Source: Clostridia bacterium (GTDB lineage Bacteria > Bacillota > Clostridia > Oscillospirales > CAG-272). From it: a stretch of DNA of 12,952 bases. The notes beneath the pieces are model-generated. The model ran no database searches. It saw nothing but the letters and a program-made list of their open reading frames with translations, and was not told where the DNA came from. Location of the stretch: assembly GCA_900763885.1 (NCBI GenBank), contig CAAFLY010000220.1, positions 1-12,952 of the forward strand. Reading direction: 5' to 3'. Positions within the stretch are counted from its first letter, which is position 1; every line of letters starts with the position of its first letter. The position numbers were made by a program, and so were the translations under genes. This document shows, piece after piece, positions 1-6,494 of this stretch.

Positions 1-96
1 ACGTCCAAACCGCACGGCTCGGTACTGGATGACAAGGCATCATCGTACCTGCCGCGCGAAACAGATGCCGATTGCAGGTCGAGAGAAAAGGGCGAA

Positions 97-139
97 CGGG
101 ACAAGTCCCGATAATGAAGCCGCGCGGGATAAATCCCGC
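97..139. promoter_or_regulatory. Tandem palindromes upstream of the sigma-factor promoter
   Basis: Two near-identical palindromes lie just upstream of the -35 box of the sigma gene: CGGGACAAGTCCCG (97-110) and GCGGGATAAATCCCGC (124-139). Both fit CGGGAYAARTCCCG, and their centres are 28 bp apart. No T-run follows either one, so they do not look like terminators. Their place about 12-55 bp upstream of the -35 box would suit paired operator sites for a dimeric regulator; this role is inference. The stretch 1-96 shows no gene that can be supported. A reading frame open from the left edge to a stop at 112-114 could be the tail of an upstream gene, but nothing identifies it. Confidence 0.45.
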
Positions 140-150
140 TCAAAAAACCA

Positions 151-179
151 TTGCTTTTTCCGGCACGGTATGCTATACT
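151..179 (+). promoter_or_regulatory. Housekeeping promoter of the ECF sigma gene
   Basis: A TTGCTT -35 (151-156) and a TATACT -10 (174-179) are separated by 17 bp, with TGC directly before the -10 giving an extended -10 element. Transcription would start near 186 and leave a leader of about 50 bases before the ATG at 236. The leader ends in a GAGGGAG ribosome binding site (225-231). This is a sigma-A type promoter, not an ECF type. Confidence 0.75.
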
Positions 180-235
180 ATATAAATCTTATAGTTATTG
201 ATAAAATGCCGTACATATCCGCATGAGGGAGTGCC

Positions 236-958
236 ATGAAGCCATACAAAAACAGGGGAAAGGAATCGGAGGCCTTGCCGCGCGCCGGGGTGGCCGTTGC
301 GGGTCTGCCGCCGGATCCGCAGCAGATGCCGGACGTGCCGGAGACTGTGCCGCAGGATCGCGACAGCGCCGCTCTTGTCCGCCGTGCGCAGACCGGGGAT
401 GAGACCGCCTTCTCCGAGATCGTCACGCTCTACGAACGGTTCGTCTTTCATACCGCCGTGCGCGTGCTCCGTATGTCCGGCGGCAATCCGGACGATGGCG
501 AGGACGTGGCGCAGAACGTCTTTCTCAAAGCGTGGCGTTCCCTCGATTCCTTCCGCGGCGACTGCGCCGTCTCTACCTGGCTCTACCGCATCACCGTCAA
601 CGCCGCGCGCGATCAGGTCCGCGTTGCCATGCGCCACGAAACCCTCTCCCTCACCGCCGCCGAGGACGACGCCAATCCCGACGATACCACCCTCATCGAC
701 GTCCCCGTGACCTCCGGCGATACCGTTCCCGAATCTGCCGTCGATCGCCGCGAGACCATCCTCGCCGTCCGACGCGCCATCGAAGCCCTCCCCCCTGATA
801 TGCGCCAGATCATCGTTCTCCGCGACCTCAACGATATGCCCTACCAGGACATCGCCGATCTGCTCCACCTCGAGGTCGGTACCGTCAAATCCCGCCTCAA
901 TCGCGCTCGAAATTCTCTTAAAAAAATCTTAAAAAACGGGAACATTTTCGATTTCTGA
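236..958 (+). CDS. ECF-type RNA polymerase sigma factor (sigma-70 family, RpoE-like)
   Basis: This 240-residue protein is predicted to direct RNA polymerase to a small regulon in response to an envelope or extracellular signal. Sigma region 2 covers about residues 43-130, with the core-binding and -10 recognition helices around DGEDVAQNVFLKAW and the STWLYRIT segment (113-120). Region 4 covers about 172-232, with a helix-turn-helix in MPYQDIADLLHLEVGTVKSR. There is no region 3, as usual for ECF factors. The first ~42 residues are a Pro/Ala-rich extension, which makes it longer than a typical ECF factor. The region 2-4 linker (about 131-170) is acidic. GAGGGAG lies 4 bases before the ATG. The membrane protein that follows is the likely partner. 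The family call is firm; the signal and regulon are unknown. Confidence 0.93.
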   Translation: MKPYKNRGKESEALPRAGVAVAGLPPDPQQMPDVPETVPQDRDSAALVRRAQTGDETAFSEIVTLYERFVFHTAVRVLRMSGGNPDDGEDVAQNVFLKAWRSLDSFRGDCAVSTWLYRITVNAARDQVRVAMRHETLSLTAAEDDANPDDTTLIDVPVTSGDTVPESAVDRRETILAVRRAIEALPPDMRQIIVLRDLNDMPYQDIADLLHLEVGTVKSRLNRARNSLKKILKNGNIFDF

Positions 959-967
959 ACGTCCAAA
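938..967 (+). promoter_or_regulatory. Candidate ECF-type promoter for the downstream membrane protein
   Basis: GGGAAC (938-943), 16 bases, then CGTCCAAA (960-967) matches the general ECF pattern of an AAC-containing -35 and a CGTC-type -10. The -35 half lies within the last codons of the sigma gene and the -10 lies just past its stop. It points at the gene starting at 1100, leaving a leader of about 125 bases. If real, the sigma factor would activate its own membrane partner. This is a motif match only. The 9-mer ACGTCCAAA also occurs at bases 1-9, upstream of the sigma gene. Confidence 0.4.
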
Positions 968-1099
968 GGGAAGAAAGCGGATATTGGATCGCCGGAGAAC
1001 GCGGAAAACCATTCCCCCAGAGCGCAGAAGGCCCTCCTTCCCACGATAGCGGTATCCTGCCGCTGCCAAGCGTCCCCCCGTACCCCAGGAAAGGATTTG

Positions 1100-2962
1100 A
1101 TGATGATGAAGAAACGCCGCCTACAACGGAATATGCACAACGAGAATGGCGACGTTCTCACGCCGGAGGAAGAGGCCCTGCTGCACGATTTGTCCGGTAT
1201 GTCTCATGCCGGCAAGCCGCTGCCGCCGCCGCTCGTGCTGCCCGGGATTCCTGCCGCCGATACGGACGGACAGCCGGATGAAGCCGCCGAGACGGAGGAG
1301 GACGCACTGCTGCGCGCTTTGCTGCAGTCCGCGTATCCCGCGCCGCCGGAGCATCTGCGCAGGGACGTCATGGCGAAAATCGGCGTGATGGCGGGGAGAC
1401 GGAAAATGCGCCGCGCGGTCCTCAAGTGGGGCAGTGCCGCCGCCTGTTTTGTGATACTATGTTCGCTCACCATTCTCGCAAGTCCGATGCTCCGGAAGGG
1501 AGCTACGGCGATGGAAATGGCGCTCCCCGAGACGCAGCTTGCCTCTGTAGCCGACGCGGCGCTCCTCACAAGCGGAACGGAGGCCGCCGATACCAGCGGT
1601 GCCTATGAAAATGAAGCCGCGCCGGTGACGATACTCCCGGAAGCCGCGCCGGACGATGTGGCCGACGATACGCCCAGAGAGGGTCTGCTCTTTGCCACCG
1701 CGTCGGAATCCGCAGAGGAGAAGGCGGAAGCGGAGAGAGAGGGCGGGGAAACCGCGGACGACGCCGATCGGAAGCATACAGGCGACGCCACCTCCGACAA
1801 GAACAAAGCCCCATCCAATTCCGCCACGGAGAAGAACCCCCCATCCAACTCCGGTGCCGACAAGAATAAGACCCCGTCCAACTCCGGTCCCGATAAGAAT
1901 AAGACCCCATCCAACTCCGGTCCCGATAAGGACAAAGTCCCGTCCAACTCCGGTCCCGATAAGAATAAGACCCCGTCCAACTCCGGTACCGATAAGGACA
2001 AAGTCCCGTCCAATTCCGGTGCCGACAAGAGCAGCGCATCCTCCGGCGGGACGACGAGCGGGCAGGGCACTTCCGGCTCCGCGAACACGGGCAAATCGGA
2101 AACCACCGCGGAAACCGATCCGCCGCGCAAATTCCTCAATCCGGGCGGCGCGCAGGTGACCACGGACGGTGCTGCGGAGACCTCTGCGGAAACCGGATCC
2201 ACCGGCAATCGTCCCCCGCTCCCGCCGCGCACAGACCCTTCCACGCCAACCGGCACCACGGGCAACAGTTCCGGCACGGGCGGATCCTCCGGCACCACGG
2301 GCAACAATCCCGGCACGGGCGGATCCTCCGAGAGCGCGGGCAACAATCCCGGCACAGCGCACGGCAATTCCGATACAAACGCTTCCGGCAACGCGTCGAA
2401 AAACACATCCCCTGCGGACGGGTCGGAGCGTGCGGACGCGTCCACGGACAAAGGCGACCTTACGGCGGAGGACCGCGTGGCACTTCCGGAGAAGAATAAC
2501 GCCATTGATGCCATCGACGGTGTGGAAAAGCGTGTGCCGGTCTCCCTGACGAGCCTCTCGCCGGATGCCACAGCGGATGACGCGGCGCCGGAGCTTGCCA
2601 CGGATTCCCTGACGGAGCCGAAGGTTGCGGCGAAAAACGTCGTGAATCCCGTCTTTGTCGCGGAGAATCAGGTGAAATGGGCGCTGATCTCCTACATTCC
2701 GCCGGAAAAATACACGAATTGGATGATGGAGCGCGGCTATCAGACCGCCGCGGATTTCACCCTCGCGGAACTGGTTCACGGCATGCAGATCTCCCACGAA
2801 ACGTTCCACGCCATTGTGGCGGTGCTCGGACTGGAGCGGATCATCGACGAGAAGCTCTATTTCCCGGAGCTCGACGCCCCTGCGCCCGCAAGCGGCTGTC
2901 AGAACGTGCTCGAGGGCCGGAGCTGCATGGAGAACGCCGCGATACGGAACAGCGTAAAATAG
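1100..2962 (+). CDS. Repeat-rich single-pass membrane protein, candidate anti-sigma factor
   Basis: The protein is 620 residues if started at the ATG at 1100. AGGAAAGG at 1088-1094 gives good spacing, and a TTG at 1097 or the neighbouring ATGs are alternatives. A cytoplasmic N-terminus of about 105 residues includes a PPEHLRRDVMAKI stretch, similar in style to the helix just before the membrane in ECF anti-sigma factors. No HxxxCxxC zinc motif is present. One membrane helix follows at about residues 108-128. The exported part is acidic and low-complexity, with an 11-residue repeat array (about 232-307, consensus DKNKTPSNSGP) and a Gly/Ser/Thr/Asn 13-residue array (about 385-423). The last ~110 residues look folded: a segment around WALISYIPPEKYTNWMMERG and a helical stretch ending near YFPELDA. 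I do not recognise that domain. Its place after the sigma gene suggests a membrane regulator whose wall-spanning linker carries a sensor; a cell-wall-associated surface protein is the alternative. Confidence 0.6.
   Translation: MMMKKRRLQRNMHNENGDVLTPEEEALLHDLSGMSHAGKPLPPPLVLPGIPAADTDGQPDEAAETEEDALLRALLQSAYPAPPEHLRRDVMAKIGVMAGRRKMRRAVLKWGSAAACFVILCSLTILASPMLRKGATAMEMALPETQLASVADAALLTSGTEAADTSGAYENEAAPVTILPEAAPDDVADDTPREGLLFATASESAEEKAEAEREGGETADDADRKHTGDATSDKNKAPSNSATEKNPPSNSGADKNKTPSNSGPDKNKTPSNSGPDKDKVPSNSGPDKNKTPSNSGTDKDKVPSNSGADKSSASSGGTTSGQGTSGSANTGKSETTAETDPPRKFLNPGGAQVTTDGAAETSAETGSTGNRPPLPPRTDPSTPTGTTGNSSGTGGSSGTTGNNPGTGGSSESAGNNPGTAHGNSDTNASGNASKNTSPADGSERADASTDKGDLTAEDRVALPEKNNAIDAIDGVEKRVPVSLTSLSPDATADDAAPELATDSLTEPKVAAKNVVNPVFVAENQVKWALISYIPPEKYTNWMMERGYQTAADFTLAELVHGMQISHETFHAIVAVLGLERIIDEKLYFPELDAPAPASGCQNVLEGRSCMENAAIRNSVK
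1793..2020 (+). repeat. Seven-unit in-frame tandem repeat (33 bp)
   Basis: Six 33-bp units and one 30-bp unit encode variants of DKNKTPSNSGP. The middle units are nearly identical at the DNA level and alternate between DKNKTPSNSG and DKDKVPSNSG, which suggests expansion by two-unit duplication. All units keep the frame. The peptide is Lys/Asp- and Pro/Ser/Asn-rich, as expected for an extended wall-spanning linker. Confidence 0.9.
2252..2368 (+). repeat. In-frame 39-bp tandem repeat (three units)
   Basis: Units begin at 2252, 2291 and 2330. The first two share GGCACCACGGGCAACA at their start and CCGGCACGGGCGGATCCTCC at their end; the third diverges after its first half. They encode a Gly/Ser/Thr/Asn-rich 13-residue unit (TGNNPGTGGSSGT-like). 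This is a second, independent flexible array in the same protein. Confidence 0.8.
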
Positions 2963-2971
2963 AAACAACAG

Positions 2972-3010
2972 AAAGCAGCGTACAGGATCTGTCCCGCACG
3001 CTGCTTTTTT
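2972..3010 (+). terminator. Rho-independent terminator after the repeat protein
   Basis: AAAGCAGCGT (2972-2981) pairs perfectly with ACGCTGCTTT (2998-3007), and an inner ACAG/CTGT pair makes the hairpin compact. A T-run spans 3005-3010. The hairpin begins 10 bases after the stop codon. Confidence 0.85.
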
Positions 3011-3031
3011 CAATACCACAATACGGCAAAG

Positions 3032-3059
3032 GCATGGTGCGGTCGCGCCGTGCTTTTTT
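3032..3059 (+). terminator. Second terminator, overlapping the end of the convergent esterase gene
   Basis: GCATGGTGC (3032-3040) pairs with GCGCCGTGC (3045-3053) over nine base pairs including two G-T wobbles, with a GGTC loop, followed by TTTTTT (3054-3059). It backs up the first terminator. The T-run reaches into the stop codon of the minus-strand esterase gene. Confidence 0.6.
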
Positions 3060-4491
3060 ATTCCACCGGCAGTCCGTATACGCCGAGCAGGGGCATTCCC
3101 GTCGCGCGATCGATGGGGCATACCGGGACCCGCGGCAGGGCGTCGGCGGCGATATCGACCAATAACCGCCCGCCATACGTCTCCCCGTCCGGGGTGATCG
3201 AGAGCGTGTGTCCGTGACACCTTGCCGCGGCGACCGGGATCTCGCCGTACTCCCCCTCTCTGCGCAGCCGGACAAGGGGCGCCGTGCATCCGAAATCGAC
3301 CAGTCCCATCACGACGTCGGCAAAGGTGACGCGGATTTTTCCGTCCGTGCCGCGTGTCGCGTGCAGCGCGTCCGGCGCCTTGCCGAAATAGGGCCTGCCG
3401 TATTCCCCGGAGAGTGCGGACCACGCCAGCCGTTCGCCGATCACGCCGTTTGCCGCCGTATTGTTGTGGACCGGGTCCGACAGGGGCTGATCGTGCGCCG
3501 GGATCACATATACGTGCGGGATTTTGTGCGCCGCCTGTCTTTGCTGCTCGCGCAGGATCCCGCAGTGGGCATCCGTGGTCCGTCCGTCCGTCGCCTTGCC
3601 GATCTGCACCGTGTAAAACGGCAGGGCGGGAGACGCACACCGCGCGCGCACGTATCCGACAAACCGGGCGAACCGCTCCCCGTAGGCGGCGCACATCCCG
3701 TCCACGTCCGCGTCGTTCTCCCCCTGATACCACGCGACCCCGGCGATCCTTCCGCCCACCGCGTCCAGCGCCGTCTCCACCACGCGCCACAGCGATCCGG
3801 CGGGATACCCATCCGGCAGCGGGAAATCCGCCTGCGTTCCGTCCGATTCCGGCAGCCACTGTCCGAGATACGTGTCCCCCTTCGACACCGCGACCAGTCC
3901 GATGGGGCAGCCGAGCGCGCGGCACAGGGTCGTACCGAACCGGAGATACGGCGAGGTCCCGGGGAGATAGAAATCGGCGTTTTCGGGATGGGCGGTGGCG
4001 GTGGAATCGTTGGTCGGATGGGCGGCGGTCGTCCACCGGAGGGAGTTGCGGCAGAGATGGACGAGCGGATGGGGCGGATCGAACCCGGGCGTTTTGCCGA
4101 CGCCGGACGCGTTGGACTGGCCCGCGACGAGGAAAACCTCCCCGACCCCGATGTGGTAGACCGCCGTGGAGGGAATCGCGCTGCGGCCGCCGTCCACCCA
4201 GTCCGCGCCGGAGACGTAATCCCCATCCGGGATCTCCCCGCACATCGTGGCGCACAGGGTGTAGTGACCGCCCGTCGGAAGGCGCAGAACGGTCGAAAAC
4301 GTGCCGTCCGGGCGAATCGGGGTGCACTGCGGCGGGCGCACGAGGGTGGAGTCGTCCTCGCGGAATACGAGCAGCAGCACGTTTGGCACGGCTTTTTCCG
4401 CGAACACGGCGGATCCGGCTACGGGAACATCGGCGTACCCGGCGGACTGTTGGAAGATCTGGAAATCGTGGACGGTATCGATCTGAAGCAT
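3058..4491 (-). CDS. Sialate O-acetylesterase-type GDSL/SGNH hydrolase
   Basis: This 477-residue protein is predicted to remove O-acetyl groups from sialic acid or another acetylated glycan. The family signatures are in order: nucleophile block GQSNASG with Ser126, a second block AVSKGDTYLGQW (about 201-212), WYQGENDA (about 254-261) and catalytic DPVH with Asp339 and His342. The N-terminal ~120 residues look like the beta-sandwich found before the esterase domain in this family, and a further beta-rich region follows about residue 380. There is no signal peptide, so it probably acts on imported or intracellular substrate. CAGGAG lies about 8 bases before the ATG. It is divergent from a sugar-type binding lipoprotein, which suggests glycan use. 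The substrate is inferred; acetyl-xylan or other carbohydrate acetylesterase activity is possible. Confidence 0.85.
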   Translation of the reverse strand: MLQIDTVHDFQIFQQSAGYADVPVAGSAVFAEKAVPNVLLLVFREDDSTLVRPPQCTPIRPDGTFSTVLRLPTGGHYTLCATMCGEIPDGDYVSGADWVDGGRSAIPSTAVYHIGVGEVFLVAGQSNASGVGKTPGFDPPHPLVHLCRNSLRWTTAAHPTNDSTATAHPENADFYLPGTSPYLRFGTTLCRALGCPIGLVAVSKGDTYLGQWLPESDGTQADFPLPDGYPAGSLWRVVETALDAVGGRIAGVAWYQGENDADVDGMCAAYGERFARFVGYVRARCASPALPFYTVQIGKATDGRTTDAHCGILREQQRQAAHKIPHVYVIPAHDQPLSDPVHNNTAANGVIGERLAWSALSGEYGRPYFGKAPDALHATRGTDGKIRVTFADVVMGLVDFGCTAPLVRLRREGEYGEIPVAAARCHGHTLSITPDGETYGGRLLVDIAADALPRVPVCPIDRATGMPLLGVYGLPVE

Positions 4492-4514
4492 GGCTGTCTC
4501 CTGTGGGATAGATG

Positions 4515-4528
4515 TCTACATTTGTAGA
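4515..4528. promoter_or_regulatory. Candidate operator palindrome TACAnnTGTA
   Basis: TCTACATTTGTAGA is a 14-bp palindrome with a 2-base centre. Its core TACATTTGTA fits the TACAnnTGTA pattern known for BlaI/MecI/CopY-family repressors. It lies in the divergent gap between the esterase and the first lipoprotein, about 25 bases upstream of the esterase ATG, where a bound repressor could block the esterase transcript. No regulator of that family is encoded in the window, and a short palindrome could be chance. Confidence 0.35.
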
Positions 4529-4572
4529 GCGTGTAAAATTTTTCTGAAGAAGGGGTGGCGAAGAAAAATCTA

Positions 4573-4601
4573 TTGCAAATTTTGGCGGTTTTTGGTATAT
4601 T
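4573..4601 (+). promoter_or_regulatory. Promoter of the first solute-binding lipoprotein
   Basis: TTGCAA (4573-4578), a 17-bp spacer and TATATT (4596-4601) with TGG just before it form a good extended -10 promoter. Transcription would begin near 4608, about 45 bases before the ATG, and the leader ends in AAAGGAGAA. Confidence 0.7.
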
Positions 4602-4651
4602 GAATATGCAGAGGAAGAGCTGCGAAAAAGGAATAAAAAAAGGAGAACGAC

Positions 4652-6148
4652 ATGAAAACAAGTGTGAAACGCATTTTGATTTGCCTGCTTGCCGCGATTG
4701 CCCTTTTCTCCTGCGGCTGCGGAAGAACGCCTGCGAAATCCTTTGACACGGAAAGCGCCGGAGATACGGAGAGCGAGGTGCGTTACGCGGATCCGTTTGC
4801 GGGGACGGACTACGGCGGCAAGAGTCTGCGCCTGAGCTCCTCCAACGACGCGACGGACGCCACGAACGCCCACCGGTTCATCGCCGGGGCCGGAGAAATG
4901 AAGGGAGAGATCGTCAACGACGCCGTCTACACCCGCAATGAGACGGTGCAGGAGCTGCTCAACATCAAGCTGGACATCACGCCCTCGGAATGGACGTACT
5001 CCAACGCGACCGCCGAGGTGGAGAAGCTGGTGCTCGCCGGAGACGGACTGTTCGACGTGGTCATCAACGACCTGCAGTCTCTGGCAGAGCTGTCGGCAAG
5101 CGGGTATTTTCACCCCGTGCTGCAGACGGGCATCTTAGACTTCGACCAGACGTACTGGTACCGCGGCGCCATCGAGAATCTGATCGTGGTGCCGGGCGCG
5201 GCCTATCTCCTCATCGGCGACTATTTTATGGACTCGATCGCGTCGGTGCATGTGCTGTACTACAACAAACAGACAATCGAGGACCACACCGGCAGTGCCG
5301 ACACCGTACAGAGCATGGTGCTGGACGGCGCGTGGACCGTGGACGAGATGATCAGGCTGAAGACGGAAATGGCGGTCGATCTGAACGGCGACGGCAAAAT
5401 GGAGGAGGGCGACCGGTTCGGCTACACCGTGATCGGCTCGTGGGGGCCGATGATCCCGGTGCTGATGGGCTTTGACGTGCAGTTCATCGAAAACGAGGGT
5501 GGGACGATCCGCTACTGCTTCAACAACGAGCGGTCGGTAAAGATCCTCGAAAAGCTGAACGAGCTGTACTGGACGGATGGCACGCTGCAGAATACGGCGG
5601 CGCACTCCCCGGAGGATCTGCGGCTGAAATTCACGAACGGCGAGACGGTGTTCGTCGGGTACCTGCGCCTGTCCGACCTCGAAAATCTCCGCGAGGTGGA
5701 GTTCCCCATGGGGATCGTGCCCTATCCGAAGCTGGACGCCGCGCAGAGCCACTATGTGTCGAGCCTTCATCTCACGACGGAGGTCGGCGCCCTGCCTGTG
5801 ACTGTGCCGACGGGGAATCTGCCGTTTGTGTTCACCTGTCTGGAGGTGCTCTGCCGCGAAACGTCGAAAACCGTCATGCCCACCTATTACGAGGAGGCGC
5901 TGAAGGTAAAATACGTCGGAGGCGCGGAGGACGCCGCGATGATCGATCTGATCCACGACTCCATCACTTCATCGTTCGGGCTGGCGTACAACAGGTCTCT
6001 CTCGAAGTTCCTGCTCCAATCGGGGTATCTGGAGCCGCTTTCGAAGAAGCAGACCGATTTCGCGTCCGCCTACGCCAAAAGCGAGTCCGCCGGGATCGCC
6101 GCGCTCGAAAAGCTGATCGCCAGCTTCAGGGAGCATATACCGCAGTGA
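4652..6148 (+). CDS. Extracellular solute-binding lipoprotein (ABC sugar-type), paralog 1
   Basis: This 498-residue protein would be anchored outside the membrane and bind a ligand, probably a sugar or oligosaccharide, for an ABC importer. The signal peptide (KRILICLLAAIALFSC) ends at Cys21; the lipobox LFSC is slightly unusual, and Cys23 is a second possible site. An acidic Ser/Thr linker reaches about residue 48, and the binding domain starts near FAGTDYGGKSLRL. DLNGDGKMEEGD (243-254) resembles an EF-hand calcium loop, often seen in this group of binding proteins. AGGAGA lies 5 bases before the ATG. It resembles the next gene over nearly its full length, about two thirds identical by eye. 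No permease or ATPase gene is nearby, so a transporter must be encoded elsewhere. The ligand is unknown. Confidence 0.85.
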   Translation: MKTSVKRILICLLAAIALFSCGCGRTPAKSFDTESAGDTESEVRYADPFAGTDYGGKSLRLSSSNDATDATNAHRFIAGAGEMKGEIVNDAVYTRNETVQELLNIKLDITPSEWTYSNATAEVEKLVLAGDGLFDVVINDLQSLAELSASGYFHPVLQTGILDFDQTYWYRGAIENLIVVPGAAYLLIGDYFMDSIASVHVLYYNKQTIEDHTGSADTVQSMVLDGAWTVDEMIRLKTEMAVDLNGDGKMEEGDRFGYTVIGSWGPMIPVLMGFDVQFIENEGGTIRYCFNNERSVKILEKLNELYWTDGTLQNTAAHSPEDLRLKFTNGETVFVGYLRLSDLENLREVEFPMGIVPYPKLDAAQSHYVSSLHLTTEVGALPVTVPTGNLPFVFTCLEVLCRETSKTVMPTYYEEALKVKYVGGAEDAAMIDLIHDSITSSFGLAYNRSLSKFLLQSGYLEPLSKKQTDFASAYAKSESAGIAALEKLIASFREHIPQ

Positions 6149-6180
6149 CAGTGCCCATACCGGTATTATACCACAAATCA

Positions 6181-6224
6181 CGCGGGGATGGTGCAAAAAA
6201 CGCACTTTTCCCCGCGGATTTTTT
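6181..6224 (+). terminator. Rho-independent terminator between the two lipoprotein genes
   Basis: CGCGGGGA (6181-6188) pairs with TCCCCGCG (6209-6216), and inside it GTGC pairs with GCAC around an A6 loop. A T6 run follows at 6219-6224. The two paralogs are therefore probably transcribed separately. Confidence 0.85.
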
Positions 6225-6371
6225 GTCCGCGCCCGCGATTTTGGAACAAATGGCCGACGGTGTGGCTGCGCGTCGCTCCCCCAAACGGGAGAGTACGTGT
6301 TTCCGCGTAATGTAACTACTATTGTAATTATAATTTTTTCGTATTTATAGCGGAGCGCGCGGAAAAAGCCC
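6225..6371. other. Intergenic stretch without a recognisable gene
   Basis: Between the terminator and the next promoter I see no gene. The first half is GC-rich and includes a short CTCCC/GGGAG inverted repeat near 6277-6292. The second half (about 6310-6350) is a sharp AT-rich island around TGTAATTATAATTTTTT, directly upstream of the consensus promoter, where it could act as an UP-like element; that role is inference. Confidence 0.4.
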
Positions 6372-6400
6372 TTGACAAAATTATGCGATATTGATATAAT
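6372..6400 (+). promoter_or_regulatory. Perfect-consensus extended -10 promoter of the second lipoprotein
   Basis: TTGACA (6372-6377) and TATAAT (6395-6400) both match the sigma-A/sigma-70 consensus exactly, with the optimal 17-bp spacer and a TGA giving an extended -10. An AT-rich tract lies upstream. Expression could be very high unless a regulator intervenes. Confidence 0.9.
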
Positions 6401-6417
6401 AAAGGTGGTATAAGAAT

Positions 6418-6479
6418 GCGCGGCGGATGTGCGGCAAAACGGACGCGAGAGGAATGCCGTACAACGAAAAAATCCGCGC
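6418..6479 (+). other. Possible leader stem of the second lipoprotein transcript
   Basis: In the ~88-base leader, GCGCGGCGGAT (6418-6428) can pair with ATCCGCGC (6472-6479) if three bases bulge out, closing a loop just upstream of the ribosome binding site. It matches no known riboswitch, and in GC-rich DNA it may be chance. Confidence 0.25.
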
Positions 6480-6494
6480 CACAGGGAGGATGTT

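Noticed and set aside
29..226. A 65-codon plus-strand frame before the sigma gene
   Set aside because: It runs through the palindromes and the promoter, has no ribosome binding site, and its composition changes abruptly midway.
931..937. A AAA AAC heptamer near the end of the sigma gene, with the -1 frame open to about 1280, suggesting a programmed frameshift
   Set aside because: The -1 frame does not join the downstream gene's frame and ends inside it. Long open frames are common in this GC-rich DNA, and no stimulatory hairpin is evident.
1457..5113. A 1218-codon open frame on the minus strand
   Set aside because: It is antisense to the repeat protein and the first lipoprotein and out of frame with the real esterase gene. 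It is Arg/Gly-rich in the way GC-rich shadow frames are, and the sense genes have clear motifs.
6243..6275. GGAAC followed by CGTCG as a second ECF promoter
   Set aside because: The gap is 23 bases, too long for the usual 16-17.
6429..6494. Upstream GTG start for the second lipoprotein
   Set aside because: It would add 22 charged residues before a perfect lipoprotein signal, and the ribosome binding site is positioned for 6495.
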